A stretch of 64,000 nt of DNA from Macquaria australasica (Eukaryota; Chordata; Actinopteri; Centrarchiformes; Percichthyidae). The stretch spans positions 1,171,501 to 1,235,500 of the forward strand of contig SEMN01000041.1 in assembly GCA_005408345.1 (NCBI GenBank), written 5' to 3'. The first letter of the stretch is position 1. Each line of letters opens with the position of its first letter. The notes below the pieces were generated by a model, which searched no databases, was not told the origin of the DNA, and was given only the letters and a program-made list of their open reading frames with translations. Made by a program: the position numbers and the translations under genes. Positions 31,688 to 42,036 of this stretch are shown piece after piece.

Positions 31688-33413
31688 TATATTATTTATT
31701 TATTTATTTATTTATTCCGTTTTTTGTTGTTTATTTATTTATTTATTTGGTTAAGGGGGATAGATAACTCTGGCCCACACTCCAATGTAGTAGGTGGCGG
31801 TAATGCACCTTTACGCCGGTTGCCACCCGCCATAAAACGGAAAAAGGAAGAAGAAGTTATGCTGCCCATAACAGCAACAAGCCAAACACGGACAGGTGAC
31901 CTGATTTTCTGCAGGGTTTAAAGTTGTAGGTCATGTAACGTTAACGTGTATTCATTAATGTGCCACGTGCTGTAGTTTTCACTCAGTCTTCAGTGTTCGT
32001 TAGCGTTAAATGTCTTGCTGTGGAAATTAGGTTATTTTTGCAAACCTCTTTAGTCGTAGCAGTGAATCAGCCTCCAAACCTAACCTCAGTTTTTTGACAC
32101 ATAACAGTTACTGATGTGGTTTTTTGGGTCCTGATGACCAACGTGGAAATATCGCCTGGCCGTTAAAGGGAAAACACACCTCAAAACAGGCATGTGCTGT
32201 GACTTGTGACAGTAAGTCATTATCTAGTTAGCTTAGCTTCAGCTGTGCTCAAAATAAGGTCTTTCTGCAGGTCTGTCTGTTAACCCTTACGTTTTGTTTG
32301 GAGTCTTGGAGACCCTCTGCCCTCTTTAACAGCTCAAAATAACATACTAAACATTGTTTTATCAGCTTGATACTGTGTTAATACTTCTGTTTGGGGTCTC
32401 AGAGACCTCAGTTGTGAAACATGTTTAAACACAATTCATTTCATATGCTCTATATATGTGATGTAATTCATATTTGACCATGCAAAGCCCACATAACATT
32501 AAAACCCCCCAAAATGAAATATTTCCTTATTTGGTGTATTAACAATGCTTTCTGGTCATTTCCGTATATTGTCACCTTCATTAAATGTACAAGCCCAGTT
32601 TGTGGCAAAGGGAAGATTACGACTTCAGTGCTTTTATAGATATTGGGTTTTAAGAAGGTCAGAATAAAAGGAAAAATATTTGAAGGAAAAAATTGGTTTA
32701 TTTTGCAATTACATGAGACTCCAAACAATGAGGAAACAAAGCCAGTGTCAACAGAACAGGATTAAGGGAGACATGTCATTTTTCAAATATATGGTAAATA
32801 TTTATCAAAATGTGCTAAAAAATAAGGAAATTCATTATGTTAAGTGAAAAACATTGAGGTACCCTCTTTATTTCAATCCATCAATCTTTCTTTATTGCCC
32901 CCAATTTGGTTTGCAGGCAGATGACATCAGTCAGTGAAAACAGTAAGATGATACAACATAGTACAACTTTAACACTAAATCAAAGCAAAAAATAAAAAAG
33001 GACAATATTTGAATCAAAACCCAACTAACCCAGATTCTATAACATCCAAAGGCTGAAAAAAATCTGCTGCAACAGACGCAAAGGATTTAGACCTTTTAGT
33101 GTATCCAGCTGCAACCCTAAAGCGACAATCAATAACTCAAACTCGCTGAACAATAGATATTCAGAGCTGAACCTGACTTACTCCTATAATTTTACTTTGA
33201 CAAGACTATTTAGTCTTTATTTAAGCTTGTTAATGCTACTGGTGGTCTATTCTGATCTCATTGCTTCCTGACAAAAAATATTTACTTAGTCATTTCTGTA
33301 AGATATCTCCTACCTGACAGAGCGATCTACCTTTCTTTAAAGATAATTTATATGACTGGTTGTTGTATTTTTTAATAACTTTTGCTTTTCAAATCCACAG
33401 GAGTGTGCCAGAA
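31688..33413 (+). other. Upstream/5' region of dnajc28
   Basis: Starts with a (TTTA)n run and a GGTGGCGGTAATGCACC repeat of a kind common in fish, then AT-rich DNA. Near 32288 and 32386 two related pieces with TTTGG(A/G)GTCT occur, with an inverted partner near 32711, perhaps another MITE. A non-coding first exon of dnajc28 is expected here; an acceptor (TCCACAG) ends at 33400. Confidence 0.4.
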
Positions 33414-34574
33414 ATGAGTTGCACTTTCCACCTCCTGGTTTCCCGCAGTGACTTCTACCATGGCCGTTTTCTGCTCGTCTTGTCTCGACAGTCCCTGTTG
33501 CTCAGAGCGCTCAGCTCCGGGCCCCAGATCAGCCGCAGCCTGCAAGAGAGCTACAGGCTTCTGCAACTGCCTGACCAGGGACACAGCAGTCCTGTGCAGG
33601 TGAAAGAGGCCTACTTGCGCTTAGCCAAGCTCTACCACCCGGACTCTGGGGCTCCGACTGCAGATGCAGTGCTGTTTGCTCGGGTTGAGGAGGCCTATCG
33701 TGCTGTGCTGGCATATCAGAGCAAGACCAAGCAACCTGATGGAGGAAAGGAAGTGCAAGATGAGGGGTCCAGAGGTACAGCACTTCCACACAGACACTAC
33801 CTCAGCTATGAGGGTGTGGGTTCAGGCACACCTAGCCAGCGTGAGCGTCAGTACAGACAGATTCGTGTCGACCGAGCATCCGAGCAGGTTTTGAACTACC
33901 GGCAGAGGGAGCATGAGAGGGCAGCCGCTGCAGAGGGGGCGCTGGTGGAACGGGACATGCGTCAGCGCAGCCAAAAGATCAAGGTCACCCAGGCTGTGGA
34001 ACGGCTTGTGGAGGACCTGATCCAAGAGTCCATGGCCCGAGGAGACTTCAGGAACCTGAGTGGAGCTGGAAAGCCCCTCAACAAGTTTGAGCACAATCCT
34101 TACGCTGATCCTATGACCCACAACCTCAACCGCATCCTCATAGACAATGGTTACCAGCCACCCTGGGTCGTCACACAACGCGACATCCGAGAGACCACTG
34201 CTCAGATCCGAAATAGGTTACTGGAGGGGAGGGCCAGGCTCGGTGACCCCATGACCCCCAAAGAGCACAGCCAATGGGAGCAGCTGTGTGCATGTGTAGA
34301 GGAGGAGTTGGTGAAACTTAACAAGACGGTGGACAATTACAACCTCATAGTACCGATGCTCAACATGCAAATGGTTCACTTCAGTTTGTCACGAGAGATT
34401 GAGCGTGCTGTGAAAGGAGCCCGCCAACACAGACTGGACCAGCAGAGAGAGAGAGAAAAGGAGAGAGAGAGGAGGAAGGAAGAGAAAAAAAGAGCCAACG
34501 CAGTAACTAAGCCTAAAAATACCAAACAAAGCCTGATGTCTTGGATGAAGAATTTGCTGAGATTAAAACACTAA
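33414..34574 (+). CDS. dnajc28: DnaJ homolog subfamily C member 28
   Basis: One coding exon, 386 aa. The J-like domain (about 43-101) has SLQESYRLLQLP, VKEAYLRLAKLYHPDSG (HPD at 75-77) and FARVEEAYRAVL. The DUF1992 domain (about 194-262) has AVERLVEDLIQESMARGDF, GAGKPLNKFEHNPYADP and NGYQPPWV. A basic Arg/Lys/Glu-rich C-terminus follows. The N-terminus is rich in Arg, Ser and Leu, which suggests mitochondrial import. I chose ATG 33414 because a splice acceptor ends at 33400 and the upstream in-frame ATG (33360) lies in the intron. The family is a J-protein whose co-chaperone role is not well defined. A possible ATTAAA signal lies at 34945. Confidence 0.93.
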   Translation: MSCTFHLLVSRSDFYHGRFLLVLSRQSLLLRALSSGPQISRSLQESYRLLQLPDQGHSSPVQVKEAYLRLAKLYHPDSGAPTADAVLFARVEEAYRAVLAYQSKTKQPDGGKEVQDEGSRGTALPHRHYLSYEGVGSGTPSQRERQYRQIRVDRASEQVLNYRQREHERAAAAEGALVERDMRQRSQKIKVTQAVERLVEDLIQESMARGDFRNLSGAGKPLNKFEHNPYADPMTHNLNRILIDNGYQPPWVVTQRDIRETTAQIRNRLLEGRARLGDPMTPKEHSQWEQLCACVEEELVKLNKTVDNYNLIVPMLNMQMVHFSLSREIERAVKGARQHRLDQQREREKERERRKEEKKRANAVTKPKNTKQSLMSWMKNLLRLKH

Positions 34575-35034
34575 AACTCACAAGAAATGATTTGAGATCA
34601 GATCTGTTGTTTTCCCACTTAAACCAATCATTACAGTCCATGGGGCAATATTTCAGACTTGTTCACCCGCTTATTTGAAACAGTGGTGCCACCAATTTTA
34701 CTCTGTTTTACTGCTGTTATTGTCCAGATATGCAGGATTGTGATGAGGTTTAGTGGAAAAACATTATTGAACAATCATGGTTGCGTGACTGTAAAGTGTG
34801 AGGAACTGCATGTGTTGATAACGAAGATTACAACATGAGGCATTTTATTTTATGATACAAGTTATTTCTGTGAAATCACTGATCTGAAAATACAAACCTA
34901 ACACTGTAACTTTTGGTTGCTATGTGACATTCAAAGTTAAGGTAATTAAAAATCTTGTGTTATTGAATTTCTTCTGTGCTGAGAGTATTACAGTTTTGAA
35001 TCTTGGAAATGTTTAAATAGCTGAATGTCTCGTT

Positions 35035-35457
35035 CTAGTCTGGCAGCTGCTCTAGTGTTGCAGGGTTGCAGATGACGATGGGCTCCTTGCTGCTGCCTCC
35101 GTTACCTACAGCTTCCCTGTGCAGAGCCTGAGCGACGGCCCTGGACGGAGTCCTCACCTTGGTCCAGTCGTGGGCAATGTACTGGTGGTATGGATCATGA
35201 GAGCTCTCCAGCTTCTTGGAGCGAATGTAGCTGAGCATGATGCCAAATGTGAAGAAGCTGAACATGCCAACCACCAGAAGGATGTACATCATGCCCTCAG
35301 ACTGAGCGTGAGCCCTGGCTCCAGCCACGTCGTGCACAGCCTGCTGGGTAGTGTAGTTCTGAGGTATCTGTGGAGACAGGACACTTGTGCTGTTGAGGCA
35401 GTGCTGCAGGAAGGAGAGCAGGAGCGACTGCAGCTCGGTGGTGTTGATGTGCGACAT
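35035..35457 (-). CDS. kcne1: Potassium channel regulatory beta subunit, KCNE1-like
   Basis: 140 aa in a single coding exon. The extracellular N-terminus has three N-glycosylation sites (N5, N22, N34). One transmembrane helix (about 57-78, MYILLVVGMFSFFTFGIML) is followed by the KCNE signature SYIRSKKLESSHDPYHQYI and a cytoplasmic tail ending TLEQLPD. KCNE subunits assist Kv channels such as KCNQ1; KCNE1 gives the slow IKs current. FFT.GIMLSYIRSKKLE points to KCNE1, while DPYHQYI.DW recalls KCNE2, so the paralogue call is not absolute. The reading frame upstream of Met 35457 passes an acceptor (TTCCTCAGTTGCAG), so that part is 5' UTR or intron. It is convergent with dnajc28. Confidence 0.82.
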   Translation of the reverse strand: MSHINTTELQSLLLSFLQHCLNSTSVLSPQIPQNYTTQQAVHDVAGARAHAQSEGMMYILLVVGMFSFFTFGIMLSYIRSKKLESSHDPYHQYIAHDWTKVRTPSRAVAQALHREAVGNGGSSKEPIVICNPATLEQLPD

Positions 35458-35544
35458 GGCTGACCTCTGCTGGACGCTCAGCAAACTGCAACTGAGGAAG
35501 AAGAGGTGACTAAGAAAAAGTCTCACTTTATCTCTGCAGAACAC

Positions 35545-38460
35545 ATACTATATTTCAACCCTGTATTATTGAACATGATTAATATCTGAATATTAACTCC
35601 TAACCCACTTACAACACAAGAGGCAACAGACAAGTAAGAAAAGCATGATTTCTGAGATTTGATAGAATAACTGCATATTAAGACATTAGGGGGAAAAAAA
35701 GATGGAGGAGCTAAGTGAGAGGCATAATAAGCAAGAATGAGACTATCTCAAAGTGTGAGAAAATGACGCACATCTTACAGTGATTTTAAATAAAATTCAC
35801 CCAGGAAAAGGAAATAAGTAGAAATCAATTTCAGGATACTCAGTTACTCAGAGAATTTATAAATGTGTATTTAGTGACACTTATGTATGTCGTAACATGT
35901 TATGTAATTGCACATTGGAAATGTTTTCTGTGACTCCTACCCAACAAACTTACAATTTTTTAAAATCTTGGTTGACCTTCCAGATTTAGTTTTGGTGTTA
36001 TGGGAATGAAGCTGAACTGATATAGAAATTTATTCCTACAAATTATATCTACATCATTATTCAAGCTTTGTTCACTAGAAAGAAAAGCCTACCTGTCAAC
36101 GACCTGGAATCAGTTCCTGCTGTCAGTGGCATCAGCAGACATCGATCATTTCAAGTCATGTGTCTCCAGCAGGAACAGAAGCAGCTGGTTCCGAACTACA
36201 CCTCAAATAGAAATGTGCACCCACCCTTTCTCTTAGTCACAATGTGCCCTCCTTCATGCTCATGCTTTTACGTGGAAGAGATATGCAGCATGTCCAACAT
36301 GTCAACACATTTAATGAAACGAGGAGGTCACAGGGCAAGGTCAAGAGCTCAGTGTAGTGAGGCAGTTGTGTAGCACGACTGAAACCGCTGTCCTATACTG
36401 GTGCAATCAGCTACAATGAACAGCTTACTGTAGAAGAGAGTGTTTGGAGTTAGGATATTGTCTTTACATCAGACCTCATTTAAGCAGTGTTAATCTGGTA
36501 AGATGTCGTGAAAATCATAAGAAAAATATGTCGAATTGGCTTTAACGTATTTATGTTACGACTTTGTGGCAAAGTCTACCCACTTTGCGCCACGAATAAT
36601 CAGGGACAAACAAATATTAAGAATTACTTGTAAATACAGTTTCCCACCTGCCCAGAGGACCATCATCTATTGTGGCTCCAGACTGGTGTTTAAACTCAGT
36701 TTGTGAAGCGTGTATATGGTTGGTTGTATCGTCTCATGTACTCTCTAAAAACAAAATCTCTAACGTTCACATTTTGCAGTAGGAGTAGGAGCGTGTGGTC
36801 CTTTTCAGGACGGTGTCGGGCTGCAGCAGGAGAACAAAGCTGCTTTCAGACCGGAGGTAGACAGTCTGCAGCGCAGCTCAGACTAGATTGAGTTACAACA
36901 CAATCACCTCCAAATGTCCTTTAACTCACAGTTGCCTGAAACCTACAATAAAGTGGTATTTGTACTCATATTCTGTTGTGGGATCGGCAGGGAGAGCAAA
37001 GGGCAGATCAATCAAATCAAAGAGATCAATGTTGTATTTTCTCGTAAGCATTTTCAGACAAAGTATATATTTTTAAAAACACATTACACAGTATTTGCAT
37101 AACAAGCATCACAGGCAACATCTGGAAAACGTGTTTAAGCCAACACAGCAAATGCAGAGAACAAAAAATGATTTACAAAACCATTGACTTTATTCAAGTT
37201 CATTTACTAACTTTACAAACAGATATGTTTAGATTGACTAGAACAGTGTTTTTGCCTGTTGACACTGGTAAATAAAGACATGCTGCTTATGCTTAACATA
37301 CACTAAAGCTGGTTTGGGAGTAAGGTCATGGTATCAAGGTTTCCGTATCCACTCACGTTCATGTTCAAATCTCAAGATATCAAGATTTCTCAGATACCTA
37401 GAAGGTCATGAAATTGACGAACTCTCATTTGATATGATAAAGACATGATGTAACGGTCAAAATTCAACACTTAGAGGCCCCATTTGTTACTTTGTAATTT
37501 TCAAATTATGGCACAATCATTACAAAGAATTTTTTTGTGGCATTTCTGCTTCTGTTGTGTGGCCAAAAGAGATGCAAAAGAGGAAATTAGTTGCTACAAA
37601 GGCTCTGGGCTGCATTAAACCCAGCATATTTACATGGTACATCCCTCAGCCCAGTGAGCCACCAGTTTGCCTGAAAACAATTTTTTTTAATACAAATTTC
37701 CATCAACACTGTTGATCCTATAGAAATGAGAGCAGTCCAGAGAGCTGAGGCATACTGATGAATTAGGATGTTGATTATTGGGTACTTAAAAGTATTTTTT
37801 TAAGTATTTCAAGTAATGCTGAATCAACAAGTCAATCATTTGATTAGTTTAGTTTCATCAATGGTCATTTGGATAACTGATAAACTGTTTATGTCCTACA
37901 GTTACAGTGTTACAGGTTATGTCTCATTGTTTTCAGATGAATACTTGAGTGTTGTTTGGACTTGTTTGGTGTCAAACATTATTTTGGGCTGTGGTCATTT
38001 TTGACATTTTATAGATTACTAATTATTAAATTAAATAACTGGCCTTTTGTTTACAAATCCACAAACTTTCAAGCATTTAGGACACCTTAGACACTGTTTC
38101 ACTGACATCTAAAGGAAAGCTGCCCTGCCTACTGCCATCTGCACCAGCAGTTTCTATTATTTACACTTAACCATACAGGTTTCATATACGACTGAGTGTG
38201 ACCAAGGCGTTTAAAAGTCAACCTCTCATTCAGTAATTGTGTCTTTGTTAGCAAAATCATGGAGGCTTGACTCTTGCAGAGATGGTCTTTCTACCTGGTG
38301 GATACAAAATGACAAATAAAAAAACAAAGAAATGCCAGTTAAAGAGAAATACATGCTTTCAAATGAGTCATATTATCACATTTTCCTAAATCAGATGTTG
38401 TGCAAGCCAATAAATCTGTATGATGGTGACTTGAAAGCTAAATCTAACTCACCAGTAATG
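35545..38460. other. Intergenic region between kcne1 and scn1b
   Basis: No convincing coding signal. It probably holds kcne1 5' UTR/promoter and scn1b 3' UTR. Several short ORFs are chance frames. This is also where the two human-synteny blocks meet. Confidence 0.5.
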
Positions 38461-40332
38461 TTACTCTAGCTGCACCCCATCACAGTTGTCTTTTGATTCT
38501 AACAGTCTGGAAATATAAGAAGAATAGGTGAATTATTTAGATGTGAGAAACAGCAGGGAGAGAATCACAACAAATCCCCCAAAAACTTACTTTTGTGAAA
38601 GTTACATTTATTTAAACCTCATTTTTTGTTTAAAAGTGTATTTTATTTCTGCTAAATCAAGCTGATTGTGATGAAGACAATTTCAGAATTAACATCTCAT
38701 AATTTGGTCAGTCAATCATATGTACAGTATGGCATCATCTAAGACCCCTGACCCCGGTAAATTGGTTAAAGGTTTAAAGGTTAATGTGGAATTAATCATA
38801 TAAAAGACAAATGACTCACTCTGCCTGAGCCTTGACAGCTTTTCGGGCCTCCCGAGCTTCGTGCTCCTCCGAAATCTTCTTGTAACAGTAGATCAGAACT
38901 ATAATGAGCCAGAGCTGCAGAACCACGATCAGCACGTACATCATTATCTCTGAGATCATCGCTGTCAGCTCCCGATTGGCTGGGAAAGAGGGACCAGCAA
39001 TGTAGCATCATAGAGGAAACATGTCCACCAGGGTTCAGACTGTTTTCTTTTTGTTTTTTTAAGGTTATTTTTTTGGCATTTCCGCTTTATTTGACAGATA
39101 CAATAGAGAGAGATAGATTCATCATATTGTTTTTACTCAACATTTTGAATTTTGCACATGGCCTAGTTAATATTTTGCACATCCTGCACAAAATGTGCTC
39201 TTCATTTTCATAAAAGATTTTGTACAGTTCTTTCTGATTTGATCTTATTCTATATTTCATTTTATAATATTTCTTCACATTTTTATTGCTAATTTCTCTA
39301 TTTTATATTTGTATTCTTGGCTTGCTTTTTTAGAGTACTTGCTTTTCATTTGCTTTATTTTATATATAGCTATATATATATATATATATATTTTTTTTTT
39401 TTCTTCTCTACTATGCTTATTTATGCACCAATATACCAAAGCAAATTCCTGGTATTTGAAAACCTACTTGGCAATAAATCTGATTCTGATTCTGATCTTC
39501 TAACCCTGTGGAAGGGGCCGACCCCAAGGTTGGGAACCACTGGACCAATCTACCTAACTGTATATAAGTAGTTCAAATGATCTCCACCACAACCAGCTAC
39601 AACAGTAAAATGCTGCGTATGCATTGATGCATAATGATACATCAGTCACAGGGCCAAGTAGGATTTTAAATGCAAGACATTTACTTGTTGTATAACTGCT
39701 TTTACTTAAGTGAAGGATCTGAATACTGTCTACCTGCCTTTTCACAGGTACACCCCACCTTACCTACAGCCACGACGGTGAGCTCCACCTCCTTCTCCAC
39801 AGTAACATGCTCATCATGCTGCGCCAGGAAGAGGGTGCGGTGGATCGTGCAGCGGTACATCCCCGTGTCATTGAAGGTGACATTATGAATGTAAATGGCT
39901 CCTGTCTGAATGTCGCTGTTTTGTGTCCCATGCCACTCCAGGCGGCCGATGAAATCTTCATGGAGGATGTCGGGACTGGGGTGCTCATAGTGAAAAATCT
40001 GAGAGAAGGAAACAAATGGGCATTTCTAAATATTCTTGTAGTCCAGGGAAGGGTTGAAGAGCATGCATACCCTCTTTTAGATTTCCTGGTCTACTATACT
40101 ATACTTCTCTCTACTGTAGTAATACACATTTCCTCCTTAATAGTCACAAATGGTGGACAGTCTAGCATGACCTTCTAAAGCAGAAGAAATACTACACATA
40201 TTTTATTCATGTGTAAGTAATAACATGGTGTAAAGATCTGCTTGGGTTCAATGTAAAAGTGAATTTAAAATGGACATTTTTGGATGTGAACATTCAAATA
40301 CAAGTCAAAAAACGTGTGTGTGTGTATATATA

Positions 40333-40388
<56 letters not shown>

Positions 40389-42036
40389 CACAAATAAAAT
40401 GTAAAAAGCAGCACAAATCTGGATTTCTTGTACTTAATGACTGCAGATGACTCCAAAACCAAAATACAAATGATAAATGTAGAGAAGCACAAAAATAGAA
40501 GTTAATGACTTTGAAAAAGTAGACTAATAAAAACAAATAGGTCTACTTAAATGTACTTCCATCTTTGGTAATACTCAGCTTCATGGCACCATTTCAACGT
40601 TGCTCAAGCCCCCTTTGGAGACTTTGGTGAACTCACATGCCTGAACTCCTCCTCTCCCAGCGGTTTGAAGTGCCAGTCTACGGTGGCTCGGGCAGACACC
40701 TCCTCTCTTCTTTTACAGGAGATGCAGCCCAGCAGGAATCCTTCCCCTGCCACGGCTTCAGTCAGGGAGTCCACCTCCGCACAGCCGCTGTGGCACTGAG
40801 ACACTGCAGGAACAAAGAGGGAGGGGAAGAAGAAGACAAAGACACAGGAGTATAAAAATGAATTGATTAAAAAAAACAAGAAGCAAAGGGAAAAGGAGGC
40901 AATGATGCAAGAGAAGGAGAGGGAGAACGTGCAAGCGTGTTATTATACCATTTAGACTTTATCCCACTTGATAGGAAAATATGTTTAAGTTAGGAATAGC
41001 TATAAGTAAGTATTTTTTCTTGGTAACTCTAATCAAGCACTTGTTGCTGTTAGTATTGTATATTTATCTTATAATCAATGCTGCACTGCCTATGTGTCTC
41101 TTACTAGCTTTTACTAGGCAAGGTAAGGCAAGTTTATTTGTATAGCACCTTTAAACAATAAAGCAACTCAAAGTGCTTTACATGAGACATAAAAAGGCAT
41201 TAGGACATAATATAAAAGAAACACAGCAATATAAAAAGACATGTAAACAGGATTGCAAAAGTTAACAGGAGAATAAAAGTTACAGTGCAGTGAGAGGTAT
41301 GAAGTTTAATTTAATTCAATTTAAGATATTTTAATAAATACTAGTCTTTTAGGCAATTTATCAGCCACAATAATTAAAGATATTTTAATGTTTTGGGTAA
41401 GTTTTCTGTTTCTCTGAGCAAACAGCTTCCTCTTCTGTGATGACTTTTGTTTCCTATGATGGCTCTGGTGTTGGTCTCAGAATTTCATTCAACGCCTAAA
41501 CATCTGTATTCAAGAACATGTGAATCAGCAGACTCTTGGATAATGAGACCCTTATTTAGTGCTTTATGAAAGCAGAAATATTCTATTAGGAATGTATATG
41601 ATTTTTTTAAGAAGTCCAAGAAAAATAAAGATTAAAACACTTATAGATTCACTTATTTATCACTCAAGTGTGAGAGTTTTTACGATTAATTTGCAGTGAT
41701 TCAGATGTAACCAATCATGCTAAAACATAGGGGGTCCGAAAACTTTGTCTTTTAATAAAAATGCACTTCTCTTTTGTTTATAGTCTATTGATGGCCTCTC
41801 TTACAGTGATTACAATTTAGCCCTCCTTTTCTTTTATTCTTAAGAATTTTATTTTATGAGAAAGCTCCGAGGACCCTGAACAGAAAGAAATTCAGTTCGC
41901 CTAAGAAACTCAATTTAAAATGTACAAGTTCAACCACCAACATCAATAGTTTGTCATAATTAAAGGTAAGGACATAAATGATTTTGGACTTACCGAAAAG
42001 ACTGAAGACAACTAAAAAAGACAGGTGGCGTATCAT
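38461..42036 (-). CDS. scn1b: Voltage-gated sodium channel beta-1 subunit
   Basis: Five exons on the minus strand: 41994-42036 (signal peptide MIRHLSFLVVFSLF), 40637-40803, 39764-39998, 38820-38979 and 38461-38506. All junctions are GT/AG with matching phases; 651 nt, 216 aa, close to mammalian beta-1. The V-type Ig domain has GCISCKRREEV, ATVDWHF, GRLEWHG, and NVTFNDTGMYRC with Cys and N-glycosylation sites. One transmembrane helix follows (SEIMMYVLIVVLQLWLIIVL, then IYCYKK). The tail ends LLESKDNCDGVQLE, matching the beta-1 C-terminus rather than beta-3. The protein modulates Nav channel gating and acts in cell adhesion. The cytoplasmic tail is unusual: AREARKAVKAQAE replaces the tyrosine-containing stretch of mammalian beta-1. 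Scn3b is the alternative; the tail and the gramd1a neighbour favour scn1b. Confidence 0.88.
39369..39403. repeat. (TA)n and poly-T tract in scn1b intron 3 to 4
   Basis: An alternating TA run followed by T tracts; simple repeat. Confidence 0.9.
40315..40385. repeat. (TG)n(TA)n microsatellite in scn1b intron 2
   Basis: GTGTGT runs interrupted by TATATA, then a long TA run. The ORFs across it (Tyr-Ile repeats) are artefacts. Confidence 0.95.
41115..41290. repeat. Teleost dispersed repeat (GGCAAGTTTATTTGTATAGC type) in scn1b intron 1
   Basis: Contains GGCAAGTTTATTTGTATAGC and CAACTCAAAGTGCTTTACAT, then an A-rich part. A diverged second copy lies at about 63455-63590. The pattern is very common in fish introns. 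Confidence 0.75.

Noticed and set aside
40259..40536. ORFs across the TG/TA microsatellite
   Set aside because: Tyr-Ile/Thr-His repeats are microsatellite translations.
38461..42036. Calling the sodium-channel beta gene scn3b
   Set aside because: Some Ig residues resemble beta-3, but the C-terminal ESKDNCDGVQLE matches beta-1 and the neighbour is gramd1a rather than gramd1b.
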